In this document: positions 52,890 through 60,103 of the stretch, in pieces
How the letters are laid out: the number at the start of each line of letters is the position of its first letter
Numbering within the stretch: the stretch's first letter is position 1
Assembly: GCA_023703575.1 (NCBI GenBank)
Contig: CP097969.1
Span: 248,001-312,000, forward strand
Reading direction: 5' to 3'
Origin: SAR86 cluster bacterium
Lineage (GTDB): Bacteria; Pseudomonadota; Gammaproteobacteria; Magnimaribacterales; Magnimaribacteraceae
DNA: 64,000 nucleotides
Position numbers and translations under genes: made by a program
Notes under the pieces: generated by a model
Told to the model about the DNA's origin: nothing
Databases searched by the model: none
The model's input: the letters and a program-made list of their open reading frames with translations, nothing else

Positions 52890-53432
52890 ATAGCTCAAAG
52901 AAAATCTTTCAAGAAGTCTGAAAAACGATTACCCATTAATGGTGAAATTAAGGCAGATAAAGTAAGACTCATTAGTGAAACGGGAGAACAATTAGGAATA
53001 TTAAGCTTATCTGAGGCTCTAAAGAAAGCTGAAGAAGCAGATTTAGATTTAGTTCAAATGGCTAAGGAAGGAGATCCTTTAGTTTGCAGACTTTTAAATC
53101 ATGGTAAACATATATTTGATGCAAAAAAACAAAAGGCTGCATCAAAAAAGAAACAAAAAAGACAACAAATAAAAGAGATAAAATTTAGACCTGTAACTGA
53201 AAAAAATGACTATGAGATAAAAGTAAATAAAATTAAAAGTTTTATAGAAAATGGAGACAAAGCAAAGATTACATTAAGATTCAGAGGCAGAGAAATGGCC
53301 CATCAGCAGATAGGCATGGAGCTTTTAAAAAGAGTTGAATCTGATCTAGAGAGCATGGCAAGTGTTGAACAATTTCCAACTTTAGAGGGAAGACAACTAG
53401 TAATGATGATGGCCCCCAACAAGAAAAATTAA
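52890..53432 (+). CDS. infC: Translation initiation factor IF-3, starting at AUA
   Basis: A protein of 180 residues, the same length as E. coli IF-3. The N-domain runs from the first residues through [17 protein letters not shown] and [20 protein letters not shown] to the linker [18 protein letters not shown]. The C-domain has [37 protein letters not shown] and ends MMMAPNKKN. The conserved N-domain lies upstream of the first ATG (53058), so that ATG cannot be the true start. The only sensible start is AUA at 52890 behind a good AGGAG. IF-3 normally discriminates against such codons, and infC of E. coli uses AUU for autoregulation; here AUA would serve the same purpose. It is followed by rpmI. 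Confidence 0.9.
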   Translation: MAQRKSFKKSEKRLPINGEIKADKVRLISETGEQLGILSLSEALKKAEEADLDLVQMAKEGDPLVCRLLNHGKHIFDAKKQKAASKKKQKRQQIKEIKFRPVTEKNDYEIKVNKIKSFIENGDKAKITLRFRGREMAHQQIGMELLKRVESDLESMASVEQFPTLEGRQLVMMMAPNKKN

Positions 53433-53434
53433 TT

Positions 53435-53632
53435 ATGAGTAAATTAAAAGTCCATAGTGGAGCGAGTAAAAGGTTCAAGAGCACAGGTTCTGGGCTGAAA
53501 AGAAAAAAAGCCAATAAGAGTCATATTCTCACCAAAATGAAAACTAAAAGAAAGAGACAACTTAGAGGCACAACAGAGATAGCTAAAGGCGATCAGCCGC
53601 TTGTCGATAAGATGTTAAAAATTAAAACTTAA
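53435..53632 (+). CDS. rpmI: Ribosomal protein bL35
   Basis: A 65-residue, very basic protein with [20 protein letters not shown] and [20 protein letters not shown], which match bL35 end to end. It starts two bases after the infC stop and is followed nine bases later by rplT. In enterobacteria L20 represses this operon by binding the mRNA near here; I could not judge whether the binding site is kept. Confidence 0.96.
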   Translation: MSKLKVHSGASKRFKSTGSGLKRKKANKSHILTKMKTKRKRQLRGTTEIAKGDQPLVDKMLKIKT

Positions 53633-53641
53633 GAGAAAATA

Positions 53642-54007
53642 ATGGCAAGAGTAAAAAGAGGGGTCCAAGCAAAGGCTAGGCATAAAAAAGTACTTAAGCA
53701 AGCTAAGGGCTTCAGAGGTGCAAGGAGCAGAACATATAAGGTAGCAAAACAAGCTGTTATGCGCGCTGGGCAATATGCCTATAGAGACAGAAGAGTAAAG
53801 AAGAGAGTATTTCGTTCTTTATGGATTGTAAGAATCAATGCTGCTGCAAGAGATAATGGGATTACTTACAGTCAGCTTATAGCTGGATTAAAAAAGGCTA
53901 ATATAGATTTGGATAGAAAAGTTCTGGCTAGCCTTGCTGTCAATGATAAGGAAGCATTTTCTTTAATAGCAGAACAAGCTAAATCAAATTTAGCAGCTTC
54001 ATTATAA
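53642..54007 (+). CDS. rplT: Ribosomal protein bL20
   Basis: A 121-residue basic protein starting [20 protein letters not shown], with [40 protein letters not shown] and [14 protein letters not shown], all typical of bL20. It is the assembly protein of the large subunit and the autogenous repressor of its operon in enterobacteria. The 57-base gap to pheS contains a TATAAT-like box (about 54041-54046) but no short Phe-rich leader peptide such as pheM. Confidence 0.97.
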   Translation: MARVKRGVQAKARHKKVLKQAKGFRGARSRTYKVAKQAVMRAGQYAYRDRRVKKRVFRSLWIVRINAAARDNGITYSQLIAGLKKANIDLDRKVLASLAVNDKEAFSLIAEQAKSNLAASL

Positions 54008-54064
54008 TTCTCTTCATAAGCTACAACCTATTATTAGTATAATGGTCTAAAGTATAGTTAGATC

Positions 54065-55060
54065 ATGAACCTAGACTCTCTTAAAAAGAAAATATCTGAT
54101 TTAGAAATAAATGCTAAGACCGAATTCGGCTCAGCTAATAATAAGTTGGAACTCGATAATATTTATCGTTCTTATTTAGGAAAAAAAGGTAAAGTCAATC
54201 TTCTTTTGAAGTCCCTAGGATCTCTGCCTCAAGAAAAACGAAGGGAGGCTGGAAAACTCCTTAATAATTTAAAAGGAGTTTTAGAGAATAATTATGCCCA
54301 TATTTCTTCCTTGATTAATGATAAAGCCAATCTGGCAAGATTAGAAAAGGATAAGCTTGATATTAGTCTTCCTGGATTTAGCAGTAGAAAAGGATCTATC
54401 CATCCTGTCACACGAACCATCCGTGATGTCTGCAATTTTTTTGAACGGATGGGTTTTGATGTCGAGGCTGGGCCAGAAGCTGAAATAGATTATTATAATT
54501 TTGAAGCTTTAAATGTTCCTGAAGATCATCCTGCAAAAGATATGCATGATACTTTTTACCTCAACAATGAAGGATTATTAAGAACTCATACTTCTCCAGT
54601 TCAAATAAGGACCATGGAAAAGAGCGAGGCTCCCCACAGGATAATTTGTCCGGGTAAAGTCTACCGAAAAGACTCAGATTTAACTCATACTCCCATGTTT
54701 CATCAGATTGAAGGTCTCGTAGTGGAAGAGGGAGCATCCTTTGCTCAATTAAAAGGTTTATTGAATGATTTTTTAACAGATTTCTTTGGAGAGGAGGTCG
54801 AGTTGAGATTTAGGCCTTCATATTTCCCTTTTACAGAACCCTCCGCTGAAGTGGATATAAGATGGAAAAAAAATTGGTTAGAGGTATTAGGATGCGGTAT
54901 GGTTCATCCAAATGTTCTTAATAGTGTTGGTGTTGATACAAAAAAATACAGTGGATTTGCATTTGGATTAGGCGTAGAGAGAATGGCTATGCTGAAATAT
55001 GACATTCCAGACTTAAGAGCTTTTTTTGAAAATGATATTCGCTTTTTAGATCAATTTTAA
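54065..55060 (+). CDS. pheS: Phenylalanyl-tRNA synthetase alpha subunit
   Basis: A 331-residue class II synthetase subunit with an N-terminal coiled-coil region (about residues 1-90, GKKGKVNLLLKSLGSLPQEK), then GSIHPVTRTIRDVCNFFERM (motif 1 area), RTHTSPVQIRTME (motif 2 area), and GCGMVHPNVLNSVGVDTKKY with FAFGLGVERMAML (motif 3). It forms an alpha2-beta2 enzyme with the PheT encoded one base downstream. Length is normal for the family. Confidence 0.97.
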   Translation: MNLDSLKKKISDLEINAKTEFGSANNKLELDNIYRSYLGKKGKVNLLLKSLGSLPQEKRREAGKLLNNLKGVLENNYAHISSLINDKANLARLEKDKLDISLPGFSSRKGSIHPVTRTIRDVCNFFERMGFDVEAGPEAEIDYYNFEALNVPEDHPAKDMHDTFYLNNEGLLRTHTSPVQIRTMEKSEAPHRIICPGKVYRKDSDLTHTPMFHQIEGLVVEEGASFAQLKGLLNDFLTDFFGEEVELRFRPSYFPFTEPSAEVDIRWKKNWLEVLGCGMVHPNVLNSVGVDTKKYSGFAFGLGVERMAMLKYDIPDLRAFFENDIRFLDQF

Positions 55061-55061
55061 C

Positions 55062-57095
55062 ATGCAGTTTAGTAAGAATTGGTTGAAAGATTTCATTGAT
55101 ATAGATCTATCAACGGAGATTATTTGCTCGCAATTAACCATGGCCGGACTAGAAGTGGATGGCTATGAAGATGTAACTTCAAAAATAACTGGCAAAGACT
55201 CAATCATTAAGTTAGATATCACTCCAAATCGAGGAGATTGTTTTAGTATTCTTGGTGTCGCTCGAGAGTTATCTGTTATAAATAATTTGAAATTAAGCTT
55301 GCCAGATATTTCTTCCATTGATGGCACTTTCAAAGACAAGATTAAAGTAAAAGCTTGCCCAGAGGCCCCCTCTTATTTTGGGCGGACCATAAGAGATATT
55401 TCTGTCAATTCTAAGACTTTGCCTTTAATAGCGGAAAGACTCAAATTCAGTGATCAGAAACTTATTGATCCTGTTGTGGACATCACAAACTATATTTTGC
55501 TTGAACTTGGACAGCCTTTACATGCATTTGACCGAGATAAACTAAGGGGAAATATAACTGTTAGAAATGCTTTTAATAAAGAAAAGATTAAGCTCTTAGA
55601 TGATCAAGAACTTGTACTTGATGACTCTTGTCTAGTCATATCTGATGAAGAAAGTGCAGTAGCATTTGCAGGCATCATGGGAGGTAAAGAGTCTGCTGTT
55701 TCTGCCTCAACAAATTCGATATTCCTCGAGAGTGCTTTTTTTAAACCTTCTACAATAAGAGGTAAGGCTAGACGTTATGGCTTTCAAACAGATGCATCTC
55801 TCAGATTTGAAAGAGGAGTGGATTATAAGATACAAGAAATTGCCATCGATAGAGCCTCCATTTTATTGAGAGATACTATTGGTGGGAAGTTTAGTAAAGT
55901 CACATCATCAACTTTGAAGAATCAATTACCGAAACAAACAAAAATAAATTTAGATTTAGAAAAATCAAATGGTCTTTTAGGAACAAAGATTTCTAAACAA
56001 GTTGCTTTAAGATATTTTAAAGGACTTGGTTTTGCACCTGAAAGCTTAAAGAATAGCTCCATATCTGCTATTCCTCCTTCATGGAGATATGATCTAACTA
56101 TTGAAGCAGATTTGGTTGAAGAGTTAGCTAGGCTGGAGGGTTATGATTCTCTTCCACAATTATCACTAAGCCCAATTTACAAAAAAATAGAACTAAATTC
56201 ACAAAGTCATTTGAGTGATCTTTTGTCAGCCAAAGGCTTCAATGAGATTATAAGCTACTCTTTTATCAGTAAAGATGACCATGATCTTTTTGGCGAAGGA
56301 GTGGCAGCTCTGGAAGTAAAAAATCCCATTTCGCAAAATATGTCAGTTATGAGAACGAACCTTGTTTCAGGTTTGGTGAATACTTTTCTGCATAATCTCA
56401 ATCATGGGCAAGATTCTCAGAGACTATTTGAAATTGGAAATACATTTTCTTTAAAAAACACTAAAGAGGTAGCTGAAAGAAATACTCTTGCCGGTTTGAT
56501 GAATGGAAAAGTTAATGAAGATAACTGGAAAGAAAAAGCAAAAGATATTTCATTCTATGATGTAAAAGGTGTTGTTCAAGATCTCCTTAGAGAATTCAAA
56601 GGATCTGTTGTATTCGAGAACTGTAAAATAGATTTTTTACATCCTGGCATATCTAGCTTAATAAAAATAAATAAAAAAATTATTGGGTTTATGGGTTCTC
56701 TTCAACCAATATACTTAGATCGGTTAGGTTTAAGCAAAGATATCTATATTTTCTCAATAGAACTGAATGGTCTTCAAAAAAATGTCTCAACCTCTTATAA
56801 AGAGTTTTCAAAATTCCCCTCAAGCTCAAGAGATTTGTCATTTGTCGTAAATAAAAGTATTGCTTCTTCATCAATTGAGAATGTTATTAAATCCGCAGCG
56901 GGTAAATTCTTTAAAGATATTGAAATATTCGATGTTTATGAAGGGAAAGGCATTGAAGAAGTGAAAAAAAGTATAGCGATTTCAGTATCTTGGCAATCAA
57001 CCAAACAAACACTTAAGGACTCTGATATTGATTCCGCAGTAGAAAGAATAGTAAACTCGATGAAAAAAGAATTGGGTGGAGAAATAAGAGTTTAA
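55062..57095 (+). CDS. pheT: Phenylalanyl-tRNA synthetase beta subunit lacking the OB-fold tRNA-binding domain
   Basis: A 677-residue beta subunit, about 120 residues shorter than E. coli PheT (795). The first 35 residues (FSKNWLKDFIDIDL, MAGLEVDGYEDV) run almost directly into IIKLDITPNRGDCFSILGVA. In the usual protein these segments are separated by an EMAP-II-like OB-fold tRNA-binding domain of about 110 residues. The rest is complete: B3/B4 domain with VVDITNYILLELGQPLHAFD, B5 domain, core, and the C-terminal ferredoxin-like anticodon-binding domain (FPSSSRDLSFVVNKS to SVSWQSTKQTLKDSDI). The reading frame is intact across the missing part, so this looks like a real domain loss. Confidence 0.95.
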   Translation: MQFSKNWLKDFIDIDLSTEIICSQLTMAGLEVDGYEDVTSKITGKDSIIKLDITPNRGDCFSILGVARELSVINNLKLSLPDISSIDGTFKDKIKVKACPEAPSYFGRTIRDISVNSKTLPLIAERLKFSDQKLIDPVVDITNYILLELGQPLHAFDRDKLRGNITVRNAFNKEKIKLLDDQELVLDDSCLVISDEESAVAFAGIMGGKESAVSASTNSIFLESAFFKPSTIRGKARRYGFQTDASLRFERGVDYKIQEIAIDRASILLRDTIGGKFSKVTSSTLKNQLPKQTKINLDLEKSNGLLGTKISKQVALRYFKGLGFAPESLKNSSISAIPPSWRYDLTIEADLVEELARLEGYDSLPQLSLSPIYKKIELNSQSHLSDLLSAKGFNEIISYSFISKDDHDLFGEGVAALEVKNPISQNMSVMRTNLVSGLVNTFLHNLNHGQDSQRLFEIGNTFSLKNTKEVAERNTLAGLMNGKVNEDNWKEKAKDISFYDVKGVVQDLLREFKGSVVFENCKIDFLHPGISSLIKINKKIIGFMGSLQPIYLDRLGLSKDIYIFSIELNGLQKNVSTSYKEFSKFPSSSRDLSFVVNKSIASSSIENVIKSAAGKFFKDIEIFDVYEGKGIEEVKKSIAISVSWQSTKQTLKDSDIDSAVERIVNSMKKELGGEIRV

Positions 57096-57392
57096 ATGAA
57101 TAGAACTATCACTAAAGCAGATATTGTTGAGCATCTTCATGATGAGCTAGGATTAAACAAGAGTGAATGTAAGCAACTTATAGAGGGCTTTTTTCAAGAA
57201 ATTAGAGATTCTCTAATCAATAATGAGGCAGTTAAATTATCTGGTCTAGGCAATTTTGAACTAATAGATAAAAAAGAAAGACCTGGCAGGAACCCTAAAA
57301 CGGGTGAAAATGTAACAATCAAAGCAAGAAGGGTAGTTACCTTTAAAGCAGGTAACAAATTAAGACAAAAGATAGCTTCATTTGATGAGTAA
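57096..57392 (+). CDS. ihfA: Integration host factor alpha subunit
   Basis: A 98-residue HU/IHF-fold DNA-bending protein. It starts with TKADIVEHLHDELGLNKSEC, has LSGLGNFELIDKKERPGRNP with the conserved Pro that intercalates into DNA (RPGRNPKTGE), and ends with VVTFKAGNKLRQKI. The Pro-Gly-Arg-Asn-Pro motif and the position after pheT match ihfA of gammaproteobacteria. It directly abuts pheT, and its 3' end overlaps a MerR-type gene by eight bases. Confidence 0.95.
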   Translation: MNRTITKADIVEHLHDELGLNKSECKQLIEGFFQEIRDSLINNEAVKLSGLGNFELIDKKERPGRNPKTGENVTIKARRVVTFKAGNKLRQKIASFDE

Positions 57393-57708
57393 GATTCTTA
57401 ATAAAGAGAAAAAATATTACTCCATTGCTGAAGTTGCCGAACTTTGCAAAGTAAAAGCTCATACCTTGAGGTTTTGGGAAAAGGAGTTTAAGGATTTACA
57501 GCCTATTACTCGTAAAGGCAGCAGAAGGTATTATCAAAATGACGATATCGAACTTATTAAGCAGATACATTCTTTGTTGTATCTAGAGGGCATGACAATC
57601 GCAGGTGCAAAAAGGAATTTAAAATCTTTTTCTCAAGAACAGAGAAAGGATGTAAGAATTCAAAATATGCTAGAGGATCTTAAAAGGCTTCTTGCTGAAA
57701 TCAAATAG
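57385..57708 (+). CDS. MerR-family transcriptional regulator
   Basis: A 107-residue protein with the MerR helix-turn-helix start YYSIAEVAELCKVKAHTLRF and WEKEFKDLQPITRKGSRRYY, followed by NDDIELIKQIHSLLYLEGMT and a short helical tail. No effector domain or Cys-rich metal site follows, as in the small MerR proteins commonly found right after ihfA in gammaproteobacteria. Targets are unknown. The ATG at 57385 is chosen over a TTG three bases before it; it overlaps the ihfA end by eight bases. It is followed by tRNA-Pro. Confidence 0.87.
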   Translation: MSKILNKEKKYYSIAEVAELCKVKAHTLRFWEKEFKDLQPITRKGSRRYYQNDDIELIKQIHSLLYLEGMTIAGAKRNLKSFSQEQRKDVRIQNMLEDLKRLLAEIK

Positions 57709-57709
57709 T

Positions 57710-57786
57710 CGGGGCGTGGCGCAGTCTGGTAGCGCACCACACTGGGGGTGTGGTGGTCGCTGGTTCAAATCCAGCCGTCCCGACCA
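57710..57786 (+). tRNA. tRNA-Pro (GGG)
   Basis: Cloverleaf with acceptor arm CGGGGCG (57710-57716) and CGTCCCG (57776-57782), discriminator A and encoded CCA at 57784-57786. The anticodon stem CCACA/TGTGG encloses a loop with anticodon GGG at 57744-57746, and the T loop is TTCAAAT. The first base C of the acceptor is typical of tRNA-Pro. It lies directly after the MerR gene, its usual place in related genomes. Confidence 0.96.
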
Positions 57787-57799
57787 TTTTTAGCCACTG

Positions 57800-58990
57800 C
57801 TAGCCAGAAAGGATTACCTTCCCTTCTTCAATCATTCTATTTTGAGTTTCCTCACTAATACCAAGATGATCAAGTATTTCTTTGCTATGTTCTCCTAATT
57901 TTGGTGCTGGTCTTTTTATTTTGGTAGGTGTTCCATCAAATAGAGCTGCTGGTCTTGCTTGTCTGACTTCTCCAAATCCTTCATATTTATCCTTAAGAAT
58001 TGTTTGGTTAGCAATAATCTGTTCATGCTCCATCAGTTCCATTCTATCCAATAAAGGAGCACTTGGTACACCTTCTGTTTGAAATCTATCTAATATCTCT
58101 TCGCTATTCCATTTTTTTATTTCTTCTCCAGTAATTTTTTTTCTCTCCTCTGAATTAATTACTCTAGCTGCAGAGGTAGCAAATCTTTCATCCTCTATAA
58201 GGTCTTCCATGTTGAGCGCATTACACATTCCTTTCCATTCAGCATCGGAGACTGCCCCTGCAGTTATATATCTATCTTTTGCTTTATAAATAAGATCTTG
58301 AGAGCCTTGTAACTTTCTAACATCGAATTCATTATCTTTAAAGACTAAACCAGTCATTCCTTCGGGCCAAAAGAATGCAACAACGGAATCAAGCATAGAA
58401 AGTTTGATATGTTGGCCTTCAGAATTCTTCTCTCTTGCATAGAGTGCTGAAGAGACAGCTTGAGCGGCAGTAAGAGATGTAACTTTATCAGCTATAACTA
58501 TTCTGAACATTTTTGGTTCTCCAGAATTCCTATCGGCTTGAATATCTGTGGCACCTGATAAGGCTTGAATCACCGGATCATAAACTCTTGACTGTGCATA
58601 AGGACCTTTATTGCCAAAGCCACTTATTGAGAGGTATATTAAATTTGGATTTATTCTTTTTAATTCTTCATAACCAAAACCCATTCTATCTGTAGTTCCA
58701 GGTCTGAAGTTTTGCATGAAAACGTCTGACTCTTTGATTAGTTTGAAAAGTACTTCTTTTCCTTCTGTCGATTTAAGATCTATCGCTAAAGACTTTTTCC
58801 CTCTGTTACATGAATAAAAAGGTGCATTTACTCCATTATGAGGGGCAGCCATATGCCTAAGCTGTTCGCCCCCCAGAGGTTCTACCTTTATGACTTCTGC
58901 TCCTTGGTCGGCTAAGATCATAGCTCCCATCGGTCCAGAAATCATACTGGTCAAATCAATTATTTTTACTCCCTTTAGTGGTCCTGTCAT
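57800..58990 (-). CDS. CaiB/BaiF-type CoA-transferase (class III)
   Basis: A 396-residue protein that moves CoA between carboxylic acids. Family motifs: GVKIIDLTSMISGPMGAMIL and ADQGAEVIKVEPLGGEQLRH at the N-terminus, NRGKKSLAIDLKSTEGKE, FRPGTTDRMGFGYEELKRIN and LIYLSISGFGNKGPYA, then a probable active-site Asp in YDPVIQALSGAT. The late HSKEILDHLG motif is typical. Which acids it uses is unknown. It lies downstream of a glutathione transferase gene with a four-base overlap, so they are probably cotranscribed. It converges on tRNA-Pro with a 13-base gap. Confidence 0.9.
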   Translation of the reverse strand: MTGPLKGVKIIDLTSMISGPMGAMILADQGAEVIKVEPLGGEQLRHMAAPHNGVNAPFYSCNRGKKSLAIDLKSTEGKEVLFKLIKESDVFMQNFRPGTTDRMGFGYEELKRINPNLIYLSISGFGNKGPYAQSRVYDPVIQALSGATDIQADRNSGEPKMFRIVIADKVTSLTAAQAVSSALYAREKNSEGQHIKLSMLDSVVAFFWPEGMTGLVFKDNEFDVRKLQGSQDLIYKAKDRYITAGAVSDAEWKGMCNALNMEDLIEDERFATSAARVINSEERKKITGEEIKKWNSEEILDRFQTEGVPSAPLLDRMELMEHEQIIANQTILKDKYEGFGEVRQARPAALFDGTPTKIKRPAPKLGEHSKEILDHLGISEETQNRMIEEGKVILSG

Positions 58991-59622
58991 GTCTTCGTCT
59001 TATAGTTTATGTCAAAAGCAATTCTATATGCTTCTCTATTTCTAATAGTTTTATGATACTTTGATACGTTCATTGGTAAATTAAATTCATAGGCTTCGGC
59101 CCAATCTAGACATGTAGTTAGAAGAATATCAGCTAAACCAAAGTCATAACCGAACAAAGAATCTTGGTCGATAAGGATATTTTCTACGAGTGCAAGATAT
59201 TTTTCAAAATAATTCCGACAACTTTCAACTACTTTTGGTGAATCTCCATATATATCTTTCAAGTCGTAGTGCCTCCTCATCACGTATAAAGATGTTTCGT
59301 CTAACTCGCCAAATATAAAATTACACCACTCATCCTCTAGAGCTATAGCTTTATCGTCTTGAGGTATGAAAATGTTTTTTGAATTACTAATTCTTCTAAG
59401 ATATCTGCATATAGCTACACTTTCTGATAAGAGAAAATCATCATGTTTGAGAAGAGGTATTTTTTGTTTTGCATTGAGTTTTGTAAATTCTTTTGTTTGA
59501 GTTTCACCAGTTCTTGGACCTATGGGAAAGAGTTTATACTTGAGACCCAATTCCTCAGCCATCCAGATGGGTCTAAGAGTCCTTGCCGTTCCTGCTCCCC
59601 AAATTTCTAAATTTAAATTCAA
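58987..59622 (-). CDS. Glutathione S-transferase-like protein
   Basis: A 211-residue protein with a thioredoxin-like N-terminal domain (LEIWGAGTARTLRPIWMAEE, then KFTKLNAKQKIPLL-type segment with the cis-Pro, and DDFLLSESVAICRYL with the glutathione Glu-Ser) and an all-helical C-terminal domain containing GYDFGLADILLTTCLDW. I take TTG at 59622 as the start, because AAGGAG lies six bases before it and the first beta-strand follows directly. The in-frame ATG at 59649 would add nine residues and sits on the wrong side of that ribosome-binding site. It shares a four-base overlap with the CoA-transferase gene. Substrate unknown. Confidence 0.85.
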   Translation of the reverse strand: MNLNLEIWGAGTARTLRPIWMAEELGLKYKLFPIGPRTGETQTKEFTKLNAKQKIPLLKHDDFLLSESVAICRYLRRISNSKNIFIPQDDKAIALEDEWCNFIFGELDETSLYVMRRHYDLKDIYGDSPKVVESCRNYFEKYLALVENILIDQDSLFGYDFGLADILLTTCLDWAEAYEFNLPMNVSKYHKTIRNREAYRIAFDINYKTKT

Positions 59623-59752
59623 ATTTATCTCCTTAAAATTTAATTTCATATTAGACGAATAATGAAAAAGAGGGAAATTCGGAGTAAAAGAAACTTAAAA
59701 ATATATTTAATAAATTTTCTCTTTACTACTATACAAATTATTTATATGTGTA

Positions 59753-59758
59753 TATAAT
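59753..59758 (+). promoter_or_regulatory. -10 box of the structured RNA candidate
   Basis: A perfect TATAAT whose expected start site (about 59765) coincides with the first base of the closing stem of the structured element at 59767. No good -35 hexamer is seen at normal distance; a TTTACT at 59722 is too far. The region is very AT-rich, so chance matches are common, but the placement is telling. Confidence 0.5.
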
Positions 59759-59766
59759 TGTCATCA

Positions 59767-59828
59767 ATATCTAGAGTCGTTTAATTCTCCCCAGAAAAAA
59801 ACCTCTCCAAGGTAAGCAATCTAGATAT
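59767..59828 (+). repeat. Tandem RNA element, copy 1
   Basis: Closed by a perfect 9-bp stem, ATATCTAGA (59767-59775) with TCTAGATAT (59820-59828). The inside contains TAATTCTCCC and ACCTCTCCAAGGTAA, both identical in copy 2. ACCT/AGGT in the second motif can form a small hairpin with loop CTCCA. The closing stem sequence differs completely from that of copy 2 although both pair, which is a covariation-like pattern. Confidence 0.75.
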
Positions 59829-59832
59829 GAAC

Positions 59833-59895
59833 AGTAACTGAGAGACGTGTAATTCTCCCAAGAAAAACCTCTCCAAGGTAACTCACTCAGTTGTT
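59833..59895 (+). repeat. Tandem RNA element, copy 2
   Basis: Closed by a 10-bp stem, AGTAACTGAG (59833-59842) with CTCAGTTGTT ending at 59895; two of the pairs are G-T. The inside repeats TAATTCTCCC and ACCTCTCCAAGGTAA exactly as in copy 1, with one base fewer between them. The two copies are separated by four bases. Confidence 0.75.
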
Positions 59896-59897
59896 TA

Positions 59898-59958
59898 AGT
59901 AAGATGTAGCTGTCACCCATTTTTTAGCTGCACTAGCGAAAATAAGCTGCATCTTACT
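59898..59958 (+). other. 14-bp hairpin between tandem elements and terminator
   Basis: AGTAAGATGTAGCT (59898-59911) pairs with AGCTGCATCTTACT (59945-59958), 13 Watson-Crick pairs plus one T-G pair. The loop contains a third AGCTGC (59926-59931). Because AGCT is self-complementary, the loop copy could pair with either arm, which gives room for alternative folds. Confidence 0.75.
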
Positions 59959-59963
59959 ATCTA

Positions 59964-60031
59964 TGGTAGGTGGGGCTTTAAATTAATTTTTGGTTGGGCG
60001 CAGCAAAAAGTTTCATCTACCACTCTTTTTT
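59964..60031 (+). terminator. Terminator-like hairpin upstream of the metallo-hydrolase gene
   Basis: TGGTAGGTG (59964-59972) pairs with CATCTACCA (60014-60022), including one G-T pair, and is followed by CTC and six T residues (60026-60031). The 41-base loop is long for a simple terminator. If it ends transcription, the RNA is about 265 bases long and the gene at 60104 either depends on read-through or has its own promoter. Confidence 0.5.
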
Positions 60032-60103
60032 AACATCAAAGACGCAAATGACAATTTATTTCTATTTAAATATTTCTTTATCCTATTTTGGTAAAATAAA
60101 AGT

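Larger units (their letters stand above)
59767..60031 (+). ncRNA. Unrecognised structured RNA with tandem elements
   Basis: About 265 bases between the divergent glutathione transferase and metallo-hydrolase genes, with no plausible protein frame. In order it holds two tandem copies of a ~62-base element (59767-59828 and 59833-59895), a 14-bp hairpin (59898-59958), and a terminator-like hairpin with six T residues (59964-60031). Stems contain G-T pairs at 59834/59894, 59835/59893, 59907/59949 and 59970/60016, which are G-U pairs only if the plus strand is transcribed; on the minus strand each would be an A-C mismatch. The layout fits a tandem riboswitch-like leader of the gene at 60104, or a free small RNA. 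It matches no class I know. Confidence 0.65.

Noticed and set aside
53058-53432. infC beginning at the first ATG
   Set aside because: This would remove most of the conserved IF-3 N-domain, which is encoded in frame just upstream from an AUA with a good ribosome-binding site.
54008-54064. pheM-like leader peptide and attenuator before pheS
   Set aside because: The 57-base gap has no short Phe-rich frame and no terminator-like hairpin.
59767-59895. Tandem glycine riboswitch
   Set aside because: The tandem layout is similar, but the core glycine aptamer motifs (such as ACCGAAGGGGCAA and GGCAAAAGGACAG) are absent on both strands.
59767-59895. CsrB/RsmZ-like RNA on the minus strand
   Set aside because: The minus strand has GGA in small hairpin loops, but only four such sites, and the G-T pairs of the stems favour the plus strand.
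59767-59895. CRISPR array
   Set aside because: Only two copies are present, the repeats are not separated by unique spacers of constant size, and no cas gene is near.
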